From positions 252,052,733 through 252,116,732 of the forward strand of contig NC_085137.1 in NCBI RefSeq assembly GCF_035046485.1: 64,000 bases of DNA. The letters run 5' to 3'. Within the stretch, counting starts at the first letter, position 1. Every line of letters starts with the position of its first letter. The stretch is from Aedes albopictus (Eukaryota > Arthropoda > Insecta > Diptera > Culicidae). Positions 31,513-42,419 of this stretch are shown here, in pieces. The notes beneath the pieces are model-generated. The model did not search any database. It worked only from the letters and a program-made list of their open reading frames with translations, and was not told the DNA's origin. A program made the position numbers and the translations under genes.

Positions 31513-32728
31513 TTCCTCCCGTTCAAAAGTTTGGGGTCACCCCCTCAAAAACATGTCATTTTTTTAGGCCCATATCTCCGCCAATTTGCGTCCGATTTCA
31601 AAACCCTAGGTTTTATTCAAAAGATAATAAGTCAAAGAAACTTTGAACATGATTTAAAAGAAACTTTTTCAAAAAAATTTGTATGTTAACTTAACCCAAA
31701 GTTGCCAAATTTTCTAAAAAATGAATATAAACTTACGGCAGTGTCGCTGGAAATTGGGTCGACCAAATTTTAAGATGAGAGCGGTAATATGACCCATTTT
31801 CTATTAGCTTTCAACTGCTTTTAACAGAACTTAGCTAAAAAATCTAGAAAAAAAGTTATTAAGTAAATTAATCCTTGATGTCATCGACCAAAAGTTTGGG
31901 GTCACCCCTCAATATGATGTATCGGCCAAAAGTTTGGGGTCACTATCGTAAAACATGGAAAAGTGATTTGTTGATATCTTTGTCATCTTTCATTCAATTT
32001 TAATTCTTCTTGGCTTATTTGAAACAAAATGAATGATACTTACTGCATAGACATTGAACCACACATATTTGTTGAAATTTACATACTTAAACTTAACGTA
32101 AAGTTGCCTCATTTTTTGAAGCGTGGTAAAATGTGCTAACTTTACATAACATTTTTATATACAAAAATCGTTAAATACGTTAAGTTGAAGACATCAAACG
32201 TAAATTTAGTTAATTATCTTTGAAATGAGCCAAAAATAATTAAAATTGAACTATAGATAACGAAAATATCACCAAATTACTTTTCCGTGTTTTTCGAAAG
32301 TGACCCCAAACTTTTGGCCGATACATCATATTGAGGGGTGACCCCAAACTTTTGGTCGATGACATCAAGGATTAATTTACTTAATAACTTTTTTTCTAGA
32401 TTTTTTAGCTAAGTTCTGTAAAAAGCAGTTGAAAGCTAATAGAAAATGGGTCATATTACCGCTCTCATCTTAAAATTTGGTCGACCCAATTTCCAGCGAC
32501 ACTGCCGTAAGTTTATATTCATTTTTTAGAAAATTTGGCAACTTTGGGTTAAGTTAACATACAAATTTTTTTGAAAAAGTTTCTTTTAAATCATGTTCAA
32601 AGTTTCTTTGACTTATTATCTTTTAAATGAAACCTAGGGTTTTGAAATCGGACGCAAATTGGCGGAGATATGGGCCTAAAAAATGAGATGTTTTTGAGGG
32701 GGTGACCCCAAGCTTTTGAACGGGAGTG
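31513..32728. mobile_element. TA-flanked foldback transposon, 1216 bp, with near-identical arms
   Basis: The ends TTCCTCCCGTTCAAAAG and, reverse complemented, CACTCCCGTTCAAAAG are flanked by TA (31511-31512 and 32729-32730). Inverted arms of roughly 470 bp or more are almost identical, for example TTTGTATGTTAACTTAACCC, GCAGTGTCGCTGGAAATTGG and GTCATCGACCAAAAGTTTGG with exact complements. Diverged inner arms meet near 32130. Each arm holds three copies of CAAAAGTTTGGGGTCAC. The ORFs reading through both arms are the repeat itself. The end type resembles Tc1/mariner-group MITEs. A transcript would fold into a long hairpin. Confidence 0.9.
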
Positions 32729-32730
32729 TA

Positions 32731-33880
32731 CATGATATCCCTTTCGTGACAAACCAGCACAATTGTGCTGTTGAGCGGTAGCAGTTTTGCATATTTTTTC
32801 GTGTGTTTAGACTTTGTTTTATGTGATGTAAACTGTTTCAATGATTCAGCCATTACTTATACTTGTTTGTGTGTAAACAAACTTTTGTTTACGTTGCCTG
32901 TGTGATTTACCACAACAAGGTGAACAAAAAGTGGACAAAAACCGTAAAACATGAAAAAGTTTTGTCTGTCGCATAGTTTTTATTTCCGATTTGTCTATGT
33001 AGTCAAAGCTAGAAATCGAAAGATAAAGAGTAGATCTTTCAAATGAGGTAAAATAATTGCTGTTTTGTTGGGAATTCAAAGAGTTCAGGAGAGCCAAAGT
33101 TGAGCCATTTGTATGAAGATTTCAATTTTTTGCGCTCCGTCACGAAAGGGATATAACTAGAAGTTCACAATATTTACATAAGTTAGTGTTAGAAAGGAGT
33201 ACCTAACATCTGTGTAAATAACATGAATCAATGTTTCAAAAGCTCGCACGGATTTCTTTCAAACTATGGTGAAACACAGAAATTACATTGTATTGATGTT
33301 TTATTTGAAATGTTTGTCAAAAAATGAAATTGTATTAATTTACTTCGATTTTACTCAACACATCTTCACACTACGTAAGCTAATTTTCTTCAAGTAACTT
33401 GTCCTATAGCTTTCGCATTTCATTATTTTCCTAAAAAAACAACTGATCGCTTCCACTAATCTCTTCCTAATCTACCAGAACACAGTTTAACCCCTATCGG
33501 AACCACCATTACTCACTCCTATCGTCCCCTAAATCATCGCCGCTCTTCGGTATTACGGTTGCGCGCAATTGTGGTTGGCCTTTTAAAAATCTTGAAGAGG
33601 CTCGTTCCATCCGTTCCAATCATCGTCGGCCTTTCGAGCAGGCGAACCGTCATCCAACATCAAAGCTCGTTTCATCACGCACACTCACACACTCGCACCG
33701 CACGGTGAGGCTCTTTTCTCCATTGTCGTCGTCGTCGTCATCATTCGTTGAAGAGGCTGCCTTAACCCAGCGACAGCGACAACCGATAACGTCATTAATC
33801 CGAAAATATTGCCACATTTAGGAGATTACGTGGAGATTCTGGGGGATAACGAAAAGTGGGCGGACGGCCGAGTACAAGCA
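32731..33880. other. Unassigned sequence upstream of the candidate small gene
   Basis: The GCACAATTGTGCTG palindrome at 32757 recurs in the 5180 repeat island. From about 33480 the composition becomes balanced, with a GTCGTCGTCGTCGTCATC run at 33726. No gene is recognised. Confidence 0.35.
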
Positions 33881-33911
33881 CTCAAAAATAATTAATTTCT
33901 GTGTGACAATT

Positions 33912-34322
33912 TTATTGAATCAGCTTCTTGAAGTCGTGCTTCCCGTAGAACCTATCGCTGCCGGTGCCGTTGCCGCTTCCAAGTGAGGCGAATAGAAAGT
34001 GCTCACCGAGGGCAAGCACTGTCAGAAGCAGCAGCAGCGCCGAAATGGTCGATATCAGATGTGTCACCGTTCGACAGCCAGATTTTCTCATAAGCTCGAT
34101 AATATCCTTCGGGAGTGCCATCTTTGCGTCTTTTCCCGTGCTCTCGTCTTTGTCAGAGGTTTTGTTCTTCTTCGTTGTTGTCTTCTTCCGTGGAGTATAT
34201 TCTCGGAAGCAAAATCTTCGTCGATGTTGAAACCGTCGGAATCGACAGCTTTTCGTTTTCCACAGTTTCAGGCAGTGCGGATTCTTCGTCGTCAATTTCT
34301 CCAAATCCGGGTCCGCAGTCAC
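33912..34322 (-). CDS. Candidate small single-pass membrane protein, unrecognised (last exon or short gene)
   Basis: The frame has no ATG at its upstream end (it begins at GTG after an in-frame TGA). Either it starts at the internal ATG at about 34120, giving 69 aa beginning MALPKDIIELMRKSGC, or it is a spliced exon. The shorter form has one hydrophobic segment (HLISTISALLLLLTVLAL), then a Gly/Ser linker and a basic tail ending KHDFKKLIQ. The stop TAA lies inside AATAAA, a possible polyadenylation signal. The segment before the ATG is Lys/Thr-rich. Another minus-strand frame (about 34150-34390) reads as an acidic stretch, RDCGPGFGEIDDEES, so an upstream exon may use that frame. Composition is far less repetitive than its surroundings. 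No family is recognised. Confidence 0.4.
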   Translation of the reverse strand: MTADPDLEKLTTKNPHCLKLWKTKSCRFRRFQHRRRFCFREYTPRKKTTTKKNKTSDKDESTGKDAKMALPKDIIELMRKSGCRTVTHLISTISALLLLLTVLALGEHFLFASLGSGNGTGSDRFYGKHDFKKLIQ

Positions 34323-34329
34323 GTAGAGT

Positions 34330-36635
34330 AGTATGAGTCAGTATTGCGTAGATGGCAAGGCATGGGGGCCTTGGGCTGGGTTATTATCCCTCTTCAATCA
34401 ACAGACAGTAGCGCTCCATTTCCGAGAAGCATTCTTCCCAAGCACTCAGCTCAAGACAGACATTTCGGTCCTCTGCGGCAAGCACCTGTAAGTAACACGA
34501 AATCACTTATTTTTATCACTGAGCCCTAAGCACTTTAAAACATTCAAACAAAGTCAATCGATTATTAATCACACAAATTTCACCTGCACCATATCTGGCT
34601 AACGTCTGCGAATGAACTAACCACCGATCGACACCGATCGGCTTAGCGAACCGCTCAACCAAAACCAAGACAAACAAAGTTGGACAGGAATGAACACGTT
34701 TGGAAACGTTCAACTAGTTTTATCTTTATGCTTTGTTTTGCTTTGCTTTCCGCGCAGAAATCTTCTCTCGATCCTTAACCGGTGGACTGTGGACTGGCAC
34801 GGTCTGTCTGGCTTATTGCTAAACAATATTCTCACTTTCGCAACTAAAGAACGAGAACGAGAAAAGGGGTCATCACTCTTCAGGTTCTGTGGTGAGGTGC
34901 TGCACGCTGAGTCATCTTTGTTTTGATTCTTGCGCACATTACGCGAGAGGGCTCGTCTCGTTAAGAAACGCGCAGAGAGCTGGAATAACACTCGCACTTG
35001 CCGAATTGCCTGTTTTGCAAACCAACACACCTGCGCGCGGTCCGAAAATGTGAGTAGAGCAATTCACTTTTTACGAGGGGAAATCTTGCTTTACGGCGAT
35101 GTTGGCAATTATTTAAAACACATTGCAACCTATCGAAATAACTTACTGTTTACAGCTCGATACCCAAAATGGAAACATACCTGAAAGGAAACAATGAAAG
35201 GTTTTAGTTATACAATTAGAGAAAATTAAAAAATCTACTTTATAAGATATTTTGAATGCCCTTTTAAGGTTGAAGAAGTTGTGATTGATATCAACGCTAT
35301 CATGAAAATTTCGAAAACTGGTTCCTCGTTCAAAACGTAAGTGTTTGTAATGAAAATGTATTCACTGTATACCAGATGGAGATGGAGACTTCTTCCATCG
35401 ATAAGATCTTCATAACACCAAAATCTGAAATTCCAGCTCAGTAATATTTAATTGATTCTACGAAAAGAAATAAAACCGAGAGTCAGTAAATAGACGTATT
35501 TCCTGTTAAGGTTTCCTGTAGAAACATCAATTGAAATAGCACATACTTCTCTGGTGATTAGTTCGGAGATGAGTGTAGCAACGATTGCGTTGATGACAAA
35601 CATACATGCTCGAGACATGACATGCGAGTTTGCTGTTTCATTTGTGCAGAAAATAGTTAACAACGGATTCACTAGCCCACAAGGGGTTGTACCATTTTGC
35701 ATAAGTCTGCAAATATTGATCGTTGCTGTTCTTTTATTACACTAGTTTACAGCATTTTTGAACTCGGTCAGCTGATGATTGTTTTTGGTGTAGAATCATG
35801 CCCTAAGTTCGAAAACGCGAAGGAAAAAAATAGAAATACAATAGAGCGGATTTTTTTCCGAGTTTCCATACAAGGTTGATGATTTGAAATCGATTTTTGT
35901 TCTATTTTTAAGCAAAGTCGCTCACTTTACACATCTCATTCTCCGTAATCAATACTCCGATTGAGCTGATTTTTTTACTGTAACTCACCTACATATGATA
36001 TGTCAAATAAACGTTGAGAAAGAATTTTTAAATTATTTTTTTCTTATTGAAAAAAAAAATACATTTCTTCATATATTTTTGGAAATTTTGCTAAAATTTA
36101 AGGAGATTGACCCCAAAACTCGCCAATATCTTGAATTTCATCAATCTGACGCAAAACCTGTATTCAGACGATCGAATGGTATTATATTCAGGGTTTAATT
36201 TATGGAAAAAGGTTTAAAATTGGTTGAACAAAACGCAAGATATTTGAATTTTATTAAATTCCATATTTTAAAAAGTTATAAAACTCGATATAAAGCTTAA
36301 ACTCAAAAACTGTTCTATTTTAAATTTTTTGAAGCACGGTTTCGAAATCAGCGCTAAATTATGCTTCAAAAATTTTGGTCGTTGACAGAAGTTCACGACT
36401 TTCGTTTTATTTTGTAAACTAGTGTTATTTGAGCTATCTCCACCACCCGCCGGCTCGAAGTTCCCGACAATTAAAAATAATGTCCTGTCCCGCTTTGACA
36501 TACATGTGCACAACAGTGTATGTGTTAGATGTTCATCTAATCCCATCCGTAGGAGGTTTGGATTGTGAAAAGAAGATAACCATGTGCGACTCGATGCCAC
36601 AGAGTTCAGTTCTACGCCTACTGTCGACGGAGATA
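34330..36635. other. Single-copy-looking then AT-rich sequence; no confident gene
   Basis: 34340-35190 has balanced composition and ORFs of 60-106 codons on both strands without recognisable domains. It could be promoter or 5' sequence of the minus-strand candidate. 35200-36430 is AT-rich with no clear repeat ends. Confidence 0.35.
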
Positions 36636-36640
36636 GTCGA

Positions 36641-36890
36641 GTGACTCCGTAGCTTAACCCTTATGTGGCCGACAGGGTACCCGGGTACCCAGCGCCCATT
36701 TGAAAAGCACGGTGAAGAAAAAAAAGCAAAAAAGTTGTCGGACACATAACGGTTAAAGGAATAGAAGCCCCCGTCTAGCGAATTGGAAGTCGTAAGTTCG
36801 AGTCTCACTGGAGTACGTGGATTTCTTTTCATAATTCAAATCTCAATTTGTTCATGTTGCACGTGTTTCTGTTATGCACATGGATGTAAA
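36641..36890 (+). mobile_element. tRNA-derived SINE, split by a TTAA MITE
   Basis: GTGACTCCGTAGC plus, after the MITE, GGAATAGAAGCCCCCGTC and GTAAGTTCGAGTCTCACTGG form a tRNA-like head. The CTCC...GGAG acceptor arms and a B box (AGTTCGAGTCT) are visible. The 3' body runs TTTCTTTTCATAATTC, AATCTCAATTTGTTCATG. The MITE sits between the A-box and B-box regions. Confidence 0.75.
36658..36752. mobile_element. TTAA-flanked (piggyBac-like) MITE, 95 bp
   Basis: TTAA at 36654-36657 and 36753-36756 flanks the ends CCCTTATGTGGCCGACA and, reverse complemented, CCGTTATGTGTCCGACA. A GGGTACCCGGGTACCC double palindrome lies near the left end. It is non-coding. TSD and ends fit piggyBac-group MITEs. Confidence 0.85.
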
Positions 36891-37711
36891 AGCATTTTCA
36901 ACAATGTAATTACTCACATGGCCAAAGCAAAATCAAGAAATTGACATTTATTTCCAGTGCTGTCATGATAAAATCAGAGCTAATTAGTCAAGGTTCCTCG
37001 ACTACTCACTGGTACATTCCCATGGATGAATTCTTGAAGGAATCTCTGAACGAACTCAGGGAACAAATTTTGAAGAAATTCCGGCTTAAATTTGGAATAT
37101 TAAAGAAGTATCTAAAAATATTTCCGAAAGTATCGCTGAAGAAATTTACAAAAAAAAATCGGAACAAAACTCTAAATCAATTCCTGAAAGAATTCCCCAA
37201 AAAACAGGAATATTTCAAGAATTCATAGATGGATTTCCTAAAAAAAAATCCAAGAGGAATACTTGAAGAACCCCCCCCGAGAACCACTGATTAGGTATTT
37301 CCCAAAACTTTTGAAATGTTTTTGGAAAAAAATCCTGGATAGAACCCTAATGAAAATCATAAACAATTTTCAATAAATTCCTGGAGGAATCTATAGAAAA
37401 ATTCCTCAAGGTACGCATGGATGAAATCCTGGAGGAATTTCTAAGAAAATGCATAGACGAATACCCGCCGGAATTTCTGATAAAATCCTTGGAAAATTTT
37501 CCAATGCCGTTTACTTGTTGAACCTGAGTTGGAACTGAATTGGCGGAAAATGTGTAAAAAAACAAACGTCAAACAAATTGCTGCGAAAGCGAACCCATGT
37601 CTGGTTGGGGTTGAAACTGTGATCTGATCATATGGCATAAGACTTCATCAAGGACTTTATTGAAAAATCATTTGAGCAATTTCTGGAGAAAAATGTCTTG
37701 GAGATTTGATT

Positions 37712-37772
37712 GATTGATTTGTCTTTATTAAAGAGACTTTCAGCCCTTGGCTGGTTCCTCTCTAGCCTTGAA
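37712..37772 (+). repeat. Second copy of the TTTGTCTTTATTAAAGAGAC dispersed repeat
   Basis: It matches 5510-5565 nearly base for base (GATTGATTGATTTGTCTTTA, then TTTCAGCCCTTGGCTGGTTC). It is flanked on both sides by minisatellite, as in the first copy. Confidence 0.75.
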
Positions 37773-38040
37773 GAAACAGAAATCTTCCTTATTAATCTCT
37801 TGTGAAATTTCTAAAGCAATCCTTGGAGAAAATTCTTCAGAAAGTTTTGAAGGACTTCTGAATTTCTAATTCTTAATGTATCCGTGTATCATTTAAAAAA
37901 AAATCCATATAGTATTTTTGAGAAAGCTCGTGGAGGGTTTTCTACAAACGAGGCTGTGTTGTGGATTGACATCTAAGCCGAAAGAGAGATGGTTCTTGAA
38001 AAAGTGAATATTCATGGTGAGGGCTCGGGTTCAGTTTGGC

Positions 38041-38210
38041 TTTCTATTCTGCAGAATTATTACCTGTTCTGTGGCTTAGTTGGTTAAAGCACCGGCCTAG
38101 CGAATACGGGGTCGTGGGTTCGAATCCCACCAGAACGCGATTTTTTTCAAAAAATCATCTCTCAATTTGTCAATTAGCAAAAATTTGTGTCTTCTAACTA
38201 CAAGTTTTCC
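38041..38210 (+). mobile_element. Intact tRNA-derived SINE
   Basis: 38066-38136 is a tRNA-like head. GTTCTG pairs with CAGAAC as an acceptor stem. GCTT/AAGC forms a D stem with A box TGGCTTAGTTGG. GTGGGTTCGAATCCCAC forms a complete T arm with B box GGTTCGAATCC. The anticodon stem does not pair properly, so it is not a functional tRNA. The body (ATCATCTCTCAATTTGTCAA) ends CTACAAGTTTTCC. The same SINE, disrupted, lies at 14856-15436. Confidence 0.85.
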
Positions 38211-39406
38211 TGTAAATCCCTGGGAGATTTTTCTCAGGAACGCGAGAAAGATTTTTAAATGAATTCTAGGATGGAATGCAGCCAGGGGCCAAGAAAAAAT
38301 TATCGAAAAATCTCTGGAAGTTTTTTCAAAGTAATCCTCGGAGAAATTTGTAACAAAAACCTGTGGAGGAAAATCTGGAGATATTTATTTTATCGTATTT
38401 GTAATAAAATCCATGGAAGGTTTTCTGAAAGAATTCCTCAAAAAAGTTGTGAAGCGACCCCTAGGGCAGTTTCTATAGGAATCCCTGCAGAAAATAATTT
38501 CCAAATGGATCTCACAATTTTTAAGATGACATTCGATTTTCTAAAAAAAATCTAATGGATCCCACAACTTTTTGGAGGAATTTTCAAAGAAATCCCAGGT
38601 AGATTTTCTGGCAGAAAAATCTAAAGCAAACCCCGGAGAAAGTTTTGGAATAAATCCTTGGAAGATCGTTTAGAGAGATCTTAAAGGAAATTACGAAGGG
38701 TTTTTCGAAAAAATAATCATATAGAAAAGTTCCGGAAAAAAAGGGTAAATGTGTGAAGGATTTTCTAAGAGAAATCCCTGGAGAAATTTCTGCAGAAACT
38801 CATACACAACTTCCTTACACGAATCTTTGTGAAAGTTCTGAAGGAATCCTCAGTGGAATTTCTGTAAAAAATGGAAGTTGCTGTGGGAATTTCTGGTGAA
38901 ATCCTTGGAAGCATTTCCAAAATAACCCCAGCACGAATTTTTTATGGAACTTTTGAATCATTTTCTGAAAAACTCTGGAATAGTTTCTGAATAAATCGCT
39001 GAAAGTTTTATTAAAGAAATCTGTGGAGGAATTTCTGAATAAATGTATAAAGAAATTTCTGAAATCTCTGAAAAAATTATTGAAAAAAATCCGTGAAGGA
39101 ATTTCTGTATTTCTGAAGAAATTCATGGATATTTTTTTAATAAAAATAGAGGAATTTCAGAAAAAATCATGGAAGATGCATTGAAAGAGTTCTTCGTGGA
39201 TTTGGAAAATAGGGGGAATATCTGAAGAATTCCCTGAAGAAAATTTACAAATCAATCTATGGAAGATTTTCTGAAAAAATCCGTGAGCGAATTTTTGGTC
39301 GAATACTAGGACAAATTTCCAATTTTTACAATATATTTTGGAAGATTTACTAAAATAATCTGTTACATGATGATTGGATTTGGGAAGTTTTCTTCGGATA
39401 CCGTCG

Positions 39407-41365
39407 CACAGTGGGACGAATTCAAAAAAAGAGGGACATTGGGTTTTGCGGCAAAACTATTGGTTATAGCCATTTGGTGTCTTACGAGGAATTTCATAGT
39501 TTTTCAAGTACTTTTTAGAGGTGTAACATTTTTCAGGTTAAGGGGGTAATACACCAAGATAGAAAAAATATTTTTTAAATTAGTGGTCAAAATCGAATGA
39601 CCTCTATGAAAACATTGTAGATTATGCCATTTTGAGAAACTTTGTCGAAGACGGGAATATTCTATTTCTAAAACTTACAGAGTTATGAGCACCAATATAA
39701 GCATATAGTGTAACACTAGCTTAAAAAGTGTTTTTTCGACATAACTTTTTTTGTTTCAAATTCCTCGGGTTTATAATGTTCAGCAAAGTTGCAGATACTG
39801 TAAAAATGCATATCTTTTCTGAAGACAGCAAAGTTCTATCTCACCATTCAAAGGTAGTACGGTCATTTTTTAACTTTTTAGTACAAATTTCATAATCTTG
39901 CAACTTTAAGATTAGCATATATTAACAGCTAAATTTTTGCACCACGCAAACAGTTACTCATACACTATCGAAGCACATAAGAAACATGACAGGATCGCGT
40001 GGTATTCTTAATATTTTTTCAAATTGAAAAGAAACTTTTTAAATCGTTTTTTTCGATATATTTTTTTTAATTTGTTTGATATTCTACAAAGTTGTAGAGA
40101 CTTCAAAACTACATATTTTTGTGGAAGACAGTGTTGCGCTTTCTTCAAAATTTAACATAGAATATAATTTATTGTGTATTTTCTGCAATATAAATTTAGT
40201 TTGATCGCAAAGGCTCTAAATTAAAGAATAAGTCGTTCACAATTTTCTTCAAAAACATATATTTATGAAGCCTTTACAACTTTGCAGAACATCAAATATA
40301 TAAAAAAAGAAAAAAAAAAGTTACACTGAAAAACCCGTTTGAAAGCGACCCCGTTATGTTTCTTATGTACCTACATAGGAAACATAACGGGGTCGCGCGG
40401 TATTCTTGAAAAAAATTCAAATTGAAAACAACCACTTTAAAACGGGGTTTTCAGTGTAACTTTTTTTTTCTTTTTTTATATATTTGATGTTTTGCAAAGT
40501 TGTAACGGCTTCATAAGTATAAATTACTGATTTTTTAATTTAGAGCCTTTGCTATCAAATAAGATTTATATTATAGAAAATACACAATAAATTATATTCT
40601 ATGTAAAATTTAAAAGAAAGCGCAATACTATCTTCCATAAAAATATGTAGTTTTGAAGTCTCTACAACTTTGTAGAACATCAAACATATTAAAAATATAT
40701 ATCAAGAAAGTTACACTGAAAACCCCGATTTAAGGAGGTTCTTTTCAATTTGAAAAAATATTAAGAATACCACGCGATCCTGTCATGTTTCTTATGTGCT
40801 TCGATAGTGTATGAGTAACTGTTTGCGTGGTGCAAAAATTTAGCTGCTAATATCTGCTACTCTTAAAGTTGCAAGATCATGAAATTTGTACTAAAAAAGT
40901 TAAAAAATGACCGTATTACCTTTGAATGGTGAGATAGGACTTTTCAGTCTTCAGAAAAGATATGTATTTTTACAGTATCTGCAACTTTGCTGAACATTGT
41001 AAGCCCGAGAAAATTGAAACAAAAAAGTTATGTCGAAAAAACACTTTTTAAGCTAGTGTTACACTATATGCTTAAATTGGTGCTCATAACTTTGTAAGTT
41101 TTGGAGATAGAATGTTCCCGTTTTCGACAAAGTTTCTCAAAATGGCTTAATCTACAATGTTTTCATAGAGGTCATTCGATTTTGACCACTAATTTATAAA
41201 ATATTTTTTCTATCTTGGTGTATTAGCCCCTTAACCTGAAAAATGTTACACCACTAAAAAGTACTTAAAAAACTACGAAACTCCTCCTAAGACACCAAAT
41301 GGCTATAACCAATAGTTTTGCCGCAAAACCCAATGTCCCACTTTTTTTGAATTCGTCCCACTGTG
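39407..41365. mobile_element. Transib-like foldback element, 1959 bp, CACAGTG ends, 5-bp TSD CGTCG
   Basis: The element begins CACAGTGGGACGAATTCAAA and ends with the exact complement of that word. It is flanked by CGTCG at 39402-39406 and 41366-41370. Nearly all of it is one inverted repeat of about 970 bp per arm (about 95% alike by eye), meeting at a GTTATGTTTC/GAAACATAAC palindrome near 40365. CACAGTG equals the RSS heptamer. Transib elements have CAC-beginning ends of this kind and 5-bp GC-rich TSDs. There is no ORF above about 65 codons, so it is non-autonomous. An empty paralogous site at 5180-5400 confirms both limits. Confidence 0.85.
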
Positions 41366-41370
41366 CGTCG

Positions 41371-41545
41371 TAATAAAGTTGACAATTCTGGATTCACTTA
41401 CTTTTGTTTTACACCGCAGAATTGCAACAAAAGGCGACCGAGCAGATAGAGGTACAAACCTACACTACTCGTACAGAAAGCTCGTTCGGAAAATTTAGCA
41501 AAACCAATAACTACGCTATATCAAGTGCTTGTCATGAATCTTTAA
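41371..41545 (-). repeat. Right half of the target repeat split by the Transib-like element
   Basis: GGATTCACTTACTTTTGTTT, CGCAGAATTGCAACAAAAGG, TACACTACTCGTACAG and GTGCTTGTCATGAATC are reverse complements of 5185-5335. The homology continues into the minisatellite on the far side (CTTTAAAGTTCCGAAGGAAC). Confidence 0.8.
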
Positions 41546-42070
41546 AGTTCCGAAGGAACCCCTTGAAGAATTTCATGAGGAAATACTGGAGGAATTTCTG
41601 AAGCAGTTCGCAAACGAGTTATTATTAAGTAATTTGTAAAAAAAATTAGGGTAAATACTCGGAGACATTTTCAAAGAAATCCCTGAATGGATTTCTGAAC
41701 TTTTTAAATTTGTTGGGACATTTATGCAAATAACGTTATTGTGTATGTCCATTACTCAAAATATTGGCTTTTGAATCAATCATACATATTTTTGAAGACA
41801 GAAGATTTCAATCGTAACAAGGTAGCGAGTTAGTGGTTTATTCTTTATTTGGTGAGAATTTCTAATATATGCCAAAAAATCCGTGCCATTTATCAAAAAC
41901 TTAGTTTTCATGCAGTTTTTATATGTTGTACAATACAATGTTTGCTACAACTTAAATAAAAAAAATGCAAAATTAGGTTTTATAGACATTTCGAAAATTG
42001 AAATATTCATTAAATCGAGGTATACTTGCATATGATTCTATTTGAACAGTGTAGCCATCTAACACTTGGG
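41546..42070. other. Short minisatellite block then unassigned AT-rich sequence
   Basis: GGAACCCCTTGAAGAATTTC and ATACTGGAGGAATTTCTG words run to about 41700, after which nothing is recognised. Confidence 0.4.
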
Positions 42071-42321
42071 GGTCTTCAGTTAGCCTAGTGGTTAAGGCTA
42101 TGGATCGCCAATCCGGAGACGGCGGGTTGGATTCCCGTTCCGGTCGGGAAAATTTTCTCGACTCCCTGGGCATAGTGTATCATTGTACTTGCCTCACAAT
42201 ATACAAATTCATGCAATGGCAGGCAAAGAAAGCCCTTCAATTAATAACTGTGGAAGTGCTCGAAAAGAACACTAAGTTGAAGCGAGGCAGGCCAAGTCCC
42301 AGTGGGGACGTAGAGACATAA
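42071..42321 (+). mobile_element. Feilai-type tRNA-derived SINE
   Basis: The head TAGCCTAGTGGTTAAGGCTA (A box) is followed by GGCGGGTTGGATTCCCGTTC (B box, with the conserved C of TTCGA changed to G). The body is CTTGCCTCACAATATACAAA, GCAATGGCAGGCAAAGAAAG, GCTCGAAAAGAACACTAAGT and GGCCAAGTCCCAGTGGGGAC, ending GTAGAGACATAAAG before a GAA-rich tail. This is the layout I know from the Feilai SINE family of Aedes aegypti. Confidence 0.85.
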
Positions 42322-42415
42322 AGAAGAAGAAGAAGAAAAAAAAAAGGAGAAGAAGAAGAAGAATAATAATAAGAAGAATAATAAGAAGACGAAAAAGAAG
42401 AAGAAGAAGAAAAAC
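42322..42415 (+). repeat. GAA/AAT-rich microsatellite tail of the Feilai SINE
   Basis: Imperfect AAGAAGAAGAAG runs are mixed with AATAATAAG. It encodes the poly-Phe minus-strand ORF at 42241-42429, which is an artefact. Confidence 0.9.
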
Positions 42416-42419
42416 AAAT

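Larger units (their letters stand above)
37010..39400 (-). repeat. Minisatellite, GAATTCTTGAAGGAATC orientation, with islands
   Basis: GGATGAATTCTTGAAGGAAT and TGGAGGAATTTCTAAG-like words run through 37010-37480, 37660-37710 and 37780-39360. Islands are a poorly defined spacer (37490-37650), the dispersed repeat at 37712-37772 and a SINE (38041-38210). The ORFs are low complexity. Confidence 0.8.

Noticed and set aside
31438..32853. Two ORFs with the same peptide (GPYLRQFASDFKTLGFI) on opposite strands, as a gene family
   Set aside because: They are the two arms of one foldback element. Sequence identity comes from the inverted repeat.
38066..38136. A tRNA gene with good acceptor, D and T arms
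   Set aside because: The anticodon stem does not pair, and the sequence continues into a body repeated at 15366-15436, so it is a SINE head.
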